Source: Eubacterium barkeri (lineage in GTDB: Bacteria > Bacillota > Clostridia > Eubacteriales > Eubacteriaceae). From it: a DNA stretch of 64,000 nucleotides. Positions within the stretch are counted from its first letter, which is position 1, and the number at the start of each line of letters is the position of its first letter. The notes beneath the pieces are model-generated. The model had not been told where the DNA came from. It was given only the letters and a program-made list of their open reading frames with translations, and ran no database searches. The DNA is taken from NCBI RefSeq assembly GCF_900107125.1, contig NZ_FNOU01000008.1, positions 1-64,000 of the forward strand, written 5' to 3'. Position numbers and translations under genes: made by a program. Positions 34,918-43,294 of this stretch are shown here, piece by piece.

Positions 34918-35742
34918 CTACTTGCGCCGAAAAAGAAGGATTCCACATCCAATGGATACAATCGTTCCAAGGATGAGAACCATGGAGTAAAGCTGCCAAA
35001 AGGTGAGGGTGAAGGACTCTTTCTGAGCTTCTGGCATCCTTTGGCTTTCGGAAAGGCGGCTGCCTTGGACCAGGAGACGCTGGGAGTTGATACCCGGCGG
35101 GGTACAGGTCACCAGGGTCACTAAATCTTCTCCGGGCTGGATACGGAGATCCCCAAGGTCTTGGGGATCGACAACTTTCTTTTGGCGAACCTGATAGATG
35201 AGGTGTTCACCGATGATATCCAGGTAAAAAACATCCCCGATTTCCAGACTATCAAGGTCCGTAAAAATCCTGGCTCCGGGAAGTCCGGCGTGACCAGAAA
35301 TGACGGCATGGGTATCCCTCCCTCCCACGGGGAGGGAGGTGTTTTCTAAATGACCGACGCCCGTTGACAGCACGGAATCAGAGGTGCCATGATAGATGGC
35401 TTCCGATACGGAGATTGATGGAATGGATAGGATTCCCATAATACTGTTACCCTTGGGATTGAGCAAATCACGATAGGGCGTTTCCAGAGTGCGCAGGACA
35501 TCAGGATCGAAGGGGTCAGTCAGAACGGCACTATCGGCCAGGGTGCTGTTGTAGGTTCGGGCATCGGAAAGGACAGCCTGCCGTTCTGCTTCAGAAAGTG
35601 CTGCTACGGCCAAGTCGTATTGCCCCCATACCTGGTCCTGCTGTCTGTCTCTCAGTGCGTTGCTAATGGCGGGATAAGCCAAGAGGGTCAGCCCTGAGAG
35701 CAGGCAGATGAACAGGAGTGCTGGAACAAGTTTTTTCTTCAT
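34918..35742 (-). CDS. Class C (pilus) sortase
   Basis: Transpeptidase that joins pilin subunits. The 274-residue protein has an N-terminal signal-anchor, a lid with the class C DPF motif (LTDPFDPDVL), the catalytic His in SGHAGLPGARIF, the TLVTC motif with C213, and R222 in GINSQRLLVQG. A second membrane helix is at the C-terminus (FWQLYSMVLILGTIVSIGC), as in class C enzymes. It lies between the backbone pilin gene (35-base gap) and the adhesin gene (40-base gap), as expected for a pilus operon. Confidence 0.95.
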   Translation of the reverse strand: MKKKLVPALLFICLLSGLTLLAYPAISNALRDRQQDQVWGQYDLAVAALSEAERQAVLSDARTYNSTLADSAVLTDPFDPDVLRTLETPYRDLLNPKGNSIMGILSIPSISVSEAIYHGTSDSVLSTGVGHLENTSLPVGGRDTHAVISGHAGLPGARIFTDLDSLEIGDVFYLDIIGEHLIYQVRQKKVVDPQDLGDLRIQPGEDLVTLVTCTPPGINSQRLLVQGSRLSESQRMPEAQKESFTLTFWQLYSMVLILGTIVSIGCGILLFRRK

Positions 35743-35777
35743 AGCAAGTATCCTTCGGCCGACTCAGCGGCAATGGG

Positions 35778-37433
35778 TTAAACTTGCTTTTTCTTCCAGA
35801 TAATCAGTAAGATCGTGGCTCCGGCGACTAAGGTAATCCCCAGGAGGACCATGGTAATGGTCCCTGCGCTGCCAGTAGCAGGCATATTGAAACCACGATT
35901 ATTCTGAATAGTCAGAGGGACCAGAGCGGTGGTGTTGTCACCACCTTCGTCCAGCATGGTAACGGCTTTATCGGAAACTTTAGCCGTGACGGCACCGCTT
36001 AGACTGTTTTCTACAGGAATAATTTCAACTTTAACAGGATTTTTTAAAAGTTGATATCCGGTATTGGTTTTAGTTTCTGTCAGATAGTAGGTACCTGGGG
36101 CCAGACCACGGATATTGATTTGTCCGTTTGCGTTGGTGGACAGGCTTTCCTGGGCACCGGCGGCGGTAGATGGGGAGTAAGCACCCGATAAATTATGGTA
36201 AAAGGTCATTGTTGGCTGACCATCCCGGTGGCAGGTGAACGTGACATCTTGAAGCTTGGCTCCATTATCTCCCAGTTTTGATAGCTGGATACCATAGGTA
36301 TAAACCTTAGGAGAAGGATGGGCATCATCCAAATTGACGGTTGTAACCTTTGTGGGAGGATCTCCCTTTTTGACATAATCAAAGGCGACAGTATTGGTAT
36401 GTCCCTTTTGCCCCATAACGGCCTGGTCATTTAGAACACCCGTATACGTTACGGTATAATCCTGGGTACCTGCGGTTAACGTGTTGAGATGGGTGGATTT
36501 TAAATCGATGGCGAGCTTACCGCCATCGGAAGTAACACTATAGTCGGTATCTCGGGTGAGTTCGGTTTTACCATCGCCATGGCCACGATACACTTTAACC
36601 GATTGGGGATCTAAATTTAACGCCATATCGGGTGTATCCCGGATGGTCAGACTGATTAGTCCCTCGGCAGGTACAATCGCGGTAAAGGGGACTTCATAGT
36701 TGATGGTGTCTCCGATGGAGACCGCATAATTCTTCGTTATCCCATGATCGGTAAGAATTCGTTTATCGAGTTCTGTTAAAGCCGTGGTGTTTTTCGGATA
36801 GAGACTAATTTGATAAAGCCAGCCGTCTCCATTTTGATTGGACATCGGAAGAGAGATTAAGACGGGAAGAGCATTTTGGGTGACATTACTGGGATAGTCT
36901 GTTTCAACGACGATGTACAAGCCAAAATCTAAATTTGAAAAAGCGGTTTGTCCATTGGCATTGGTGGGTTCGGAATCAATGTGTCCGGTCCAGTTGGAAA
37001 TATCTTGCAAATCCCCGGCTTTTTTGCCATTGATTAAAGCCTGGAGTGTGGCACTGGGGTAGACCTCACCAACGGTGATGCCTGCTCCAGCCCAATTGGC
37101 AAAATCTGAGGAGGTTACCTTGTATTGGAGGGCGTTATCTTCCTGGACTAAATCTGCAACTTTTTGGGTGGTGAAAATGACATTGGCAAGAGGGTCTCCC
37201 CCTGTGGGGGCATCTGCGGTGGTGCCAGTTAAGGTGCCGGGCGCTGCATTGGAGGGCGTGTAGCCATCACCGCCATATTTAGTAATGGTCATACTGCAAC
37301 GGCCTTTCATCGAATCGTCAATGGTGCTTGGTGGACTTGCCGCTGCCCCTAAAACAGGGAGATACGACAGTAAAATAAGAATGAAAAAAGTAATCGCAAC
37401 AGGGATAATGGTAAAACGAAATTTCCTTTCCAT
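35778..37433 (-). CDS. Major (backbone) pilin, SpaA/FimA type
   Basis: A 551-residue shaft pilin. It has a signal peptide of 1-31, the pilin motif WLYQISLYPKN with the linking lysine K224 (consensus WxxxVxVYPK), a D2 isopeptide domain (about 230-360; INYEVPFTAIVPAEGLISLT), and a SpaA-like domain with E-box YYLTETKTNTGYQLLKNP. The sorting signal MPATG is at 517-521, then a membrane helix and KKKQV. M in place of L is unusual for the LPXTG motif. First gene of the operon, with GAGAGG before the ATG and a leader of about 180 nt. Confidence 0.94.
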   Translation of the reverse strand: MERKFRFTIIPVAITFFILILLSYLPVLGAAASPPSTIDDSMKGRCSMTITKYGGDGYTPSNAAPGTLTGTTADAPTGGDPLANVIFTTQKVADLVQEDNALQYKVTSSDFANWAGAGITVGEVYPSATLQALINGKKAGDLQDISNWTGHIDSEPTNANGQTAFSNLDFGLYIVVETDYPSNVTQNALPVLISLPMSNQNGDGWLYQISLYPKNTTALTELDKRILTDHGITKNYAVSIGDTINYEVPFTAIVPAEGLISLTIRDTPDMALNLDPQSVKVYRGHGDGKTELTRDTDYSVTSDGGKLAIDLKSTHLNTLTAGTQDYTVTYTGVLNDQAVMGQKGHTNTVAFDYVKKGDPPTKVTTVNLDDAHPSPKVYTYGIQLSKLGDNGAKLQDVTFTCHRDGQPTMTFYHNLSGAYSPSTAAGAQESLSTNANGQINIRGLAPGTYYLTETKTNTGYQLLKNPVKVEIIPVENSLSGAVTAKVSDKAVTMLDEGGDNTTALVPLTIQNNRGFNMPATGSAGTITMVLLGITLVAGATILLIIWKKKQV

Positions 37434-37614
37434 AATGGACCTCTCAAAATACTTAGAATCTTGCCCGATAGCAACGCGTCAAAATATCGGGAGCCAAAGG
37501 AATAGAAAGCAAACCGCTTTTTCTAGAAAAAATCGGATCTTTCAATGGAATCCCATCAGTCTGGCCAGAGAGGATGGTTCTGTTTAGAGACAATCATCTG
37601 ATTGATTAGGGCCC
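37434..37614 (-). promoter_or_regulatory. Long untranslated leader of the pilus operon
   Basis: Contains two possible hairpins on the minus strand: TTTTTTCTAGAAAAA near 37524-37538, and CCCGATA/TATCGGG arms (37485-37491 and 37466-37472). The second is followed by no T-run. No known riboswitch consensus is visible to me. It could mediate attenuation or phase control, but this is only inference. Confidence 0.35.
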
Positions 37615-37643
37615 ATTATAAAACCTTTTGCAATCGAGGACAA
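37615..37643 (-). promoter_or_regulatory. Sigma-A promoter of the pilus operon
   Basis: On the minus strand TTGTCC (37643-37638) and TATAAT (37620-37615) are separated by 17 bases. The start would be near 37608, leaving a leader of about 175 nt before the pilin ATG. Confidence 0.65.
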
Positions 37644-37803
37644 TCTTTATTAATGAATTTAATATGACATTAAGGGAATGTTGTTGGAGGGATACAGATA
37701 AAACACAGGTTATTCTTAAAAAAAGAGATTGACAATAAGACCATGAAGTATGAAAATGATTTTAATCAGGACACCAAAGAAAAAGATTGAAAGTGAGGAT
37801 TGG

Positions 37804-38060
37804 ATGAGTAACCTGGTTACTACCCGGGACCTGTTAACAGGGCTGTTGGATTGATCTGGATTTTGATACTCTGTTGAGAACCGGCTGAAAGCAAATAATG
37901 GGACTCAATATACGATTGTTTATAGGAATATTCGTAATCTTAAAGGAATTAATGAAATCAGAGGGACTCAGGTTGGGGATAAGGTTTTAATTGACTTCGC
38001 AGAAAAATTTTTCAGTTACTCTCCTTTGGAAGCAGCTCGAATGGATTTTCATAATTACCA
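37804..38060 (+). pseudogene. Fragment of a GGDEF-domain (diguanylate cyclase-like) gene
   Basis: From ATG 37804 the frame reads TTRDLLTGLLD, stop, SGF, stop, YSVENRLKANNGTQYTIVYR, then NIRNLKGINEIRGTQVGDKV. This is the start of a GGDEF domain (D-LTGLLNRxGF, then xDIxxFKxINExxG). Two TGA stops are inside and the GGDEF motif itself is missing, because the rest of the gene is lost after about 38060. It lies between the pilus operon and the hydrolase gene. Confidence 0.7.
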
Positions 38061-38138
38061 GAGGGGATCAGCTTATGCTAAAGACTCAAGAAAAACGGGG
38101 TATAATGGCCAGAAAAACACATTGAAGAGGAGGATAGA

Positions 38139-38852
38139 ATGGAAGCACAATTTAAAAAACATCGGAGATTGAAAGGCCTGGGATTAGGACTTGCCATTTT
38201 TTTAGCCCTGTGTATTCTGGGATTTTATGCGTACACCTCAGACTACTACCATGCTGATGCCACCGCCCGGGCAGTGATGACTACGGATTCAACCATTGAG
38301 GTGGCGGATGATTTAACCATCCTGCATCCGGAGCATCCCAACGGAACGGGTCTGATCTTTTACCCCGGAGCCAAGGTTGAGGCAAAGGCCTATCTGCCCC
38401 TTTTGGAAAAGCTAAAGGACCAGGGCATTACCTGTGTGCTGGTGAAAATGCCTTATAATATGGCCATTTTCAATCCCAATGCGGCGGATGGGGTCTATGC
38501 GGCGGTTCCGGAAATCAGCCGGTGGTATATTGGTGGACACTCCATGGGCGGGGCCATGGCCAGCAGCTATGCGGCAGGGCATCCCCAGGATGTTGAGGGG
38601 CTGATTCTCTTAGGGGCCTATATTTATGGCGATTACCCGCCGGAAAAAACCCTGACGGTTTATGGCTCCTTTAATGCTAACCTGGAAAAAAATATTAACT
38701 ACACGGAAAATATTGTGGTTATTGAGGGTGGAAACCATGCTCAATTTGGCAATTATGGTGCCCAGAAGGGGGATCCTCCGGCCACCATTAGCCCAGAGGA
38801 ACAGCAAAATGCAGCGGTGGCGGCCATGGTGGACTTTATGAAAGAGAAATGA
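38139..38852 (+). CDS. Alpha/beta hydrolase with N-terminal membrane anchor
   Basis: A 237-residue hydrolase of the short Abhydrolase_5 type. An N-terminal hydrophobic segment (LGLGLAIFLALCILGFYAYT) anchors or exports it. GLIFYPGAKVEAKAYLPLL precedes the nucleophile elbow GGHSMGGAMA, with Ser in the GHSMG motif, and NHAQFGNYG carries the His. GAGGAGGATAG precedes the ATG. The substrate is unknown. It is followed after seven bases by the PHP phosphatase gene, so they form an operon. Confidence 0.88.
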   Translation: MEAQFKKHRRLKGLGLGLAIFLALCILGFYAYTSDYYHADATARAVMTTDSTIEVADDLTILHPEHPNGTGLIFYPGAKVEAKAYLPLLEKLKDQGITCVLVKMPYNMAIFNPNAADGVYAAVPEISRWYIGGHSMGGAMASSYAAGHPQDVEGLILLGAYIYGDYPPEKTLTVYGSFNANLEKNINYTENIVVIEGGNHAQFGNYGAQKGDPPATISPEEQQNAAVAAMVDFMKEK

Positions 38853-38859
38853 GGATAGG

Positions 38860-39561
38860 ATGATTGATCTCCACACCCATTTTCTTCCCGGTGCGGATGG
38901 CTGTGTGGCCACCGCCAACGAAAGCCTGTCTATTTTCAAACGTGCTGCAGCCCTGGGCTTTACGGATATTGTGCTGTCGGTATGCTATCTGCCCCATTTG
39001 GGGTATACCCAAAGCGTGGCAGAAAATGCAGCGGTTCAAAGAACATTGCAGGAGATGGTGAATGCCGCTGGACTGCACCTGAAACTTCACCCGGGAAATG
39101 AAATATTATTTGATAATGCCCTCCTTCATCGCATTGGGGATGGTTCCTTCTGCCCTCTGGGGAAGGGAAAGGTTTTTCTAACGGAGCTGCCCAGGGATGA
39201 TGCTGTGCTGATGGCACTTTTGGACCGTGGCTATACCCCGCTACTGGCCAATCCAGAGCGTTATGAAACCATCCAGTGCACCCCGGAAAAGCTGGCTCAT
39301 TATCGCCGCCTGGGAATGATGGCCCAGGGGAGCCTGTTAAGTTTAGCAGACCATTATGGGAGTGCCGCCCGAAAGACCCTGACCCGGCTCCTAAGGGCGG
39401 GTGAGATTGACTGCCTGGCCACGGGTGCCCGGGATGAAGGGGCCTATGCCCAATTTGATGAGCTGGCGCAACACGCCCGGAGCATTGTGGGAGATCAGGG
39501 ATTTGAGGCGTTGATGACGACTGTTCCGGGAAGACTGCTCGGAGGAAACCCCATTAGCTAA
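38860..39561 (+). CDS. CpsB/CapC-family PHP tyrosine phosphatase
   Basis: Manganese-dependent protein-tyrosine phosphatase of the PHP fold, normally the partner of a bacterial tyrosine kinase that controls capsule or exopolysaccharide length. The 233-residue protein begins MIDLHTHFLPGADGC (HxH motif) and has LHPGNEILFD and LLANPERYETI typical of this family. No kinase or polysaccharide genes are nearby, so its substrate here is uncertain. Its 3' end overlaps the convergent histidine kinase gene by four bases. Confidence 0.87.
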   Translation: MIDLHTHFLPGADGCVATANESLSIFKRAAALGFTDIVLSVCYLPHLGYTQSVAENAAVQRTLQEMVNAAGLHLKLHPGNEILFDNALLHRIGDGSFCPLGKGKVFLTELPRDDAVLMALLDRGYTPLLANPERYETIQCTPEKLAHYRRLGMMAQGSLLSLADHYGSAARKTLTRLLRAGEIDCLATGARDEGAYAQFDELAQHARSIVGDQGFEALMTTVPGRLLGGNPIS

Positions 39562-40790
39562 AGGGATGGTATCCACAGTTCGGCCTGAAGCCGCCCTGCT
39601 TCCGGTGAGGTAAAGACCAGCCGCCCCTTATGGACCGCCGCGATGCGGCGGACCAGGGTGAGGCCGGTGCCGTGGGGGGCCAGGCCATCGGTGCTTTTCC
39701 CCTGGGCTGGTGGGGCAGTACCCAGCTGTGCCAGCTGGGAAGGGGTGAGGTCGGGCCAGGCGTTGGTCACGGTGAAGATCACCTGGCGGCTATGGATGGT
39801 AAGGCCCAGGGTCAGGGTGTTTTCTGCCCCGTGCCGAAGGGCGTTTTGGATCAGGTTGAGCAGTGCCCGGCGGAGGAGTGAGGGGTCTGCCCGGAGGATG
39901 CGCTTCTCGGCTTCATTGGCGATGTTGATTTCCAGGGAGGAAGCCAGGCCGCTATTGAGGACCTCCGCACCCAGGGCACGTAAAAGGGGGGCTGGCGCCA
40001 CAGATTCAAGACCCAAAGGTTCCATGGCATAATCCAGGCGCATGGTCAGGTTCAGGTCGGAGACCAGGTCCCGGAGATTTTGGCTGGCAGTCAGGATGGC
40101 ATTGGCCTCCTGGGCGGCGGAGCCCTGGAGCCTGGGATTTAAAAAGAGGGATTCGGCATTGCCCATAATGATGGCCAGGGGGGTGCGAATATCATGGCTG
40201 ATGCCGTCAATCCATTCAGATCGTGCGCGGTCTCTTTTTTTTTGCCCGTAATGGAGAATGAGGATGACCAGAAGGATGACTGCGATGAGCAGGGTGAAGA
40301 AAAAGATTGGAATTCCCCGTATTAACAGATCCATAATGGCAATGGAAATGGTGAAATTATATTTCCACTGCATCCCCGGGGGACTACCGGCTACGAGAAG
40401 GCCGTCCCCCCGATTCCACACTGTCACGGGGTAATCCCCCAGATACCAATGGGTAAAACTGGCGACGTCCGATAGGGTGTAGTGGCTGGGGATATCCCCG
40501 GGCTTGTTCTGGGACCAGATAATCTCCCCCTCATCGTTGATCAGAATGGCCCAGGCAGCGTATTCTAAAAGCAGGTCCTGGCCCTCCGGGGACAGGGCAT
40601 AGCCACTGGTCTCATCGGTGGTGAGTCCCTGGGACAAAAGACGGATGGGGACTGCGGCATCCCCCATTCCCTGACGGGCGAGATAGCCGGCGTAGCCTGC
40701 CAAACTGAGGAAGGCCACCATTAAGAGGCCCAGGGACAGGATGACAGCACCAGAAAAGATACCCATTCCCCGGAGGAGGTGCTTAATCAT
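39558..40790 (-). CDS. Sensor histidine kinase, CprK-like
   Basis: Membrane sensor kinase of 410 residues: two membrane helices (about 8-35 and 155-180) with an extracytoplasmic loop of some 115 residues, HisKA with SHDIRTPLAIIMG, N-box NLIQNALRHG, and G2 motif GTGLTLVRRIAAVHKG. It is translated with the response regulator gene (8-base overlap). Position next to a lantibiotic-immunity ABC operon resembles CprK-CprR-CprABC of Clostridioides, which responds to cationic peptides. The signal is inferred from context. Confidence 0.9.
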   Translation of the reverse strand: MIKHLLRGMGIFSGAVILSLGLLMVAFLSLAGYAGYLARQGMGDAAVPIRLLSQGLTTDETSGYALSPEGQDLLLEYAAWAILINDEGEIIWSQNKPGDIPSHYTLSDVASFTHWYLGDYPVTVWNRGDGLLVAGSPPGMQWKYNFTISIAIMDLLIRGIPIFFFTLLIAVILLVILILHYGQKKRDRARSEWIDGISHDIRTPLAIIMGNAESLFLNPRLQGSAAQEANAILTASQNLRDLVSDLNLTMRLDYAMEPLGLESVAPAPLLRALGAEVLNSGLASSLEINIANEAEKRILRADPSLLRRALLNLIQNALRHGAENTLTLGLTIHSRQVIFTVTNAWPDLTPSQLAQLGTAPPAQGKSTDGLAPHGTGLTLVRRIAAVHKGRLVFTSPEAGRLQAELWIPSL

Positions 40791-41481
40791 GACAATCCTC
40801 CACGACGAGCTTATAGCCCAGCCCCCGGACGGTTAAGAGCCGGGTGGGGTGGGAAGGGTCTGCCTCAATTTTTTTGCGCAGGCGCCTTATGTGGACCATC
40901 AGGGTATTTTCATAGCCGATGAGCGCGCCATCCCAAAGGGTTGCGCAGAGGGCGTCGATGGTGACGATTTTGCCGCTGTTCTCCCACAGTTTTTTCAAAA
41001 GGGCATACTCCTTGGCAGTGAGGCTTTCCCCACGGCCATCTTCATGGGTGACGGTAGCGCTGTCAAAATTCACCAGGATATCCCCCAGTCTCAGGTGATG
41101 GTCAGTATCAGCCCCGTACACCCGGCGGAAGACAGCGGCAATGCGCAGCTCCAGCTCCTTTAAGAGAAAGGGTTTGGTAATGTAGTCGTCAGCCCCCAGA
41201 CCCAGGCCCTTTAGCCGGGCGGCGTCCTCGTCCCGGGCGGAGAGGAAGAGCACCGGCAGGTCTGGCCGCCCACGGCGCAGTGCACCGAAGAGGGAAAAAC
41301 CATCGCCATCGGGGAGCATGATGTCTAAGAGGACGGCATCCGGGGAGGATGCGTTAAAAAGATCCAGGGCCTGGGCACAGCAGGTGGCAGTGGCCACCTC
41401 ATAACCGGCCTGGACAAGGTGCTTGGCCACCATCTGCCCCAGGGCGGGTTCATCATCTACCAATAATATTTTTCGTCCCAT
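40783..41481 (-). CDS. OmpR/PhoB-family response regulator, CprR-like
   Basis: A 232-residue regulator with receiver domain (LLVDDEPALGQMVAKHL, phosphorylatable Asp in DAVLLDIMLPDGDG, LGADDYITKPF) and a C-terminal OmpR winged helix (SLTAKEYALLKKLWENSGKI, VHIRRLRKKIEADPSHPTRL). First gene of the minus-strand operon; GGAGGAAC precedes the ATG. It most likely controls the divergent ABC operon. The promoter is at 41514-41542. Confidence 0.94.
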   Translation of the reverse strand: MGRKILLVDDEPALGQMVAKHLVQAGYEVATATCCAQALDLFNASSPDAVLLDIMLPDGDGFSLFGALRRGRPDLPVLFLSARDEDAARLKGLGLGADDYITKPFLLKELELRIAAVFRRVYGADTDHHLRLGDILVNFDSATVTHEDGRGESLTAKEYALLKKLWENSGKIVTIDALCATLWDGALIGYENTLMVHIRRLRKKIEADPSHPTRLLTVRGLGYKLVVEDCHD

Positions 41482-41513
41482 TTACCGTTCCTCCAATTTG
41501 TTAGCATAAATCT

Positions 41514-41542
41514 ATTATAATCCATAGATCCCTTTGGACCAA
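41514..41542 (-). promoter_or_regulatory. Promoter of the two-component operon
   Basis: On the minus strand TTGGTC (41542-41537) and TATAAT (41519-41514) are separated by 17 bases. It lies in the 160-base divergent gap before the ABC transporter, so both operons can share regulation. Confidence 0.7.
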
Positions 41543-41643
41543 GGTATCAGGGCCGTTTTTAATGTAAATGTCAGGATGCCGTCATGGGAGTGTAAGCCGG
41601 AGGTGGTAAAATCGAAGAAACGAAAAAAGAAAGAGGTATGCCG

Positions 41644-42555
41644 ATGGATATTGTACAAACCCAGGATTTACGCAAACGCTACGGTAAGGTGGACCGGGTG
41701 TGTGACTTAAGCCTCCATGTCCCGGAGAAAAAGGTCTATGGATTTTTGGGACCCAATGGTGCGGGAAAGACAACTACCCTTAAAATGATATTGGGGCTCA
41801 TCCACCCCAGCGATGGCGGGGTGACCCTTTTTGGGCAGCCTATGGATGGGAAAAACAGACTGTCCCTTCTCCGGGATGTGGGCAGCTTAATTGAAAGTCC
41901 CAGCTATTATGGTCATTTAACGGGCCTTGAGAATATGGTGGTGGCCGCCCGGATGCGGGGGCTGGGAATGGCAGAAATCCATGAAGCTTTGGGGGCCGTG
42001 CGCCTGTCCGAGGCTAAGGATCGTCGGGTGCGGGAATACAGCCTGGGCATGAAGCAGCGTCTGGGCCTGGCCATCGCCCTGTTGGGGCGGCCCCGGCTGA
42101 TGATTTTAGACGAGCCCACCAATGGTTTAGACCCCGCCGGCATCCAGGAAATCCGGGAACTGATTATCAGTTTGCCGGCGCGCTACGGGATGACGGTGCT
42201 GATTTCCAGCCACTTGCTGTCGGAAATCGATCAAATGGCCGATGTAGTGGGGGTCATTAACGAGGGACAGCTCATTTTTGAGGACAAGCTCTCTGTCCTC
42301 CATGCCCTTAGCCAAGGGGCCCTGGCCATTCGCACCACGGACAACCCTGGTGCGGAAGAGATTCTGACAGCGGCGAAGGTGGATTGGCACCGGTCTGAGG
42401 ATTATCTGCTGCTCAATCTTCTAAAGGACGACAATGTGGCCCGACTGAGTCAGACCCTGGTTAGCAAGGGGATTGGCCTTTTGCGCATGGAGGAACGCCA
42501 GAGTAGTTTGGAAGATATCTTCCTGCGCATTACCGGAGGGGCGGTGAGCTTGTGA
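41644..42555 (+). CDS. Lantibiotic-protection ABC transporter, ATP-binding subunit
   Basis: ATPase of 303 residues of the BcrA/LanF type: Walker A GPNGAGKTT, signature YSLGMKQRLGLA, Walker B LMILDEPTNGLDP, and the H-loop region ISSHLLSEI. I start at the second ATG (41644) because AAAGAGG is seven bases upstream, and only one base separates it from the first ATG. Two permease genes follow with overlap. With the divergent two-component genes this matches clostridial antimicrobial-peptide resistance loci (cprABC-RK). Confidence 0.93.
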   Translation: MDIVQTQDLRKRYGKVDRVCDLSLHVPEKKVYGFLGPNGAGKTTTLKMILGLIHPSDGGVTLFGQPMDGKNRLSLLRDVGSLIESPSYYGHLTGLENMVVAARMRGLGMAEIHEALGAVRLSEAKDRRVREYSLGMKQRLGLAIALLGRPRLMILDEPTNGLDPAGIQEIRELIISLPARYGMTVLISSHLLSEIDQMADVVGVINEGQLIFEDKLSVLHALSQGALAIRTTDNPGAEEILTAAKVDWHRSEDYLLLNLLKDDNVARLSQTLVSKGIGLLRMEERQSSLEDIFLRITGGAVSL

Positions 42556-43292
42556 TGCTGTTCACCCTGGAATTTTATAAAAGCCGGCGGCGTCATCTTT
42601 TTCTGGTGGAGGGATGTTTTCTTTTGGCCATTCTTCTTTACTTTGGTTTTGATATGGCACGAATGGACCCCATTAATGGCTGGATGGATGTGATCTACAC
42701 CGTTCCTATTCTCGATGCCATGTTCCTACCCCTAACCCTGGCCCTGGTGGCCAGCCGTCTGTGTGAGGCAGAGCACAAGGGACAGACCTTTAAATGGCTG
42801 GAGACCACTGCAAAGCCTGGAGCTATCTACGATGCTAAGTGGCTGTGTGGTGTGGTGCACGTATTGATTGTGGTTCTCCTGCAAACCCTGTTCCTTTTGG
42901 TGATGGGCCTGGTTTTAGGCTTTCCCCGGCCAGTACCCCTTGGCCCCTTGTTTGGCTACAGTGCATCGGTTCTGGCGGTAAGCCTGACCATATACAGCCT
43001 GCAATACGGCCTATCCATGGTTTTTCCCAACCAGATGATTCCCCTGGCAGTGGGGGTGGTGGGCAGTTTCATCGGCCTTTTCTCCCTGTATTTTCCCCAG
43101 GTTATCCAAAAGATCTTGCCCTGGGGGTATTACGGTGTGCTGGCTGTGGTGGGAATGGATTGGAACCCGGCAACCCGGGTGATCCACTATTATTGGGCGA
43201 GTTACGATTATCTGGGCCTGGCCCTGCTGGGATTGTGGTTTATTGCTATCTTTGGTGGATTCCGGGCAATCTTTGTCCGAAGGGAGGTTTAA
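42552..43292 (+). CDS. Lantibiotic-protection ABC permease subunit 1 (MutE/EpiE type)
   Basis: Integral membrane permease of 246 residues with about six hydrophobic segments (ILLYFGFDMARMDPINGWMD loop between the first two). It starts within the end of the ATPase gene (4-base overlap). The short length and pairing with a second permease are typical of LanE/LanG. It probably removes lantibiotic-like peptides from the membrane. Confidence 0.85.
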   Translation: MMLFTLEFYKSRRRHLFLVEGCFLLAILLYFGFDMARMDPINGWMDVIYTVPILDAMFLPLTLALVASRLCEAEHKGQTFKWLETTAKPGAIYDAKWLCGVVHVLIVVLLQTLFLLVMGLVLGFPRPVPLGPLFGYSASVLAVSLTIYSLQYGLSMVFPNQMIPLAVGVVGSFIGLFSLYFPQVIQKILPWGYYGVLAVVGMDWNPATRVIHYYWASYDYLGLALLGLWFIAIFGGFRAIFVRREV

Positions 43293-43294
43293 AA

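Noticed and set aside
37434..37614. c-di-GMP riboswitch in the pilus leader
   Set aside because: I could not find the conserved core sequences of GEMM-I or GEMM-II; only generic hairpins are present.
42839..43294. Long upstream extension of the second permease frame
   Set aside because: It overlaps the first permease gene in a different frame and reads as low-complexity Gly/Pro-rich shadow sequence.
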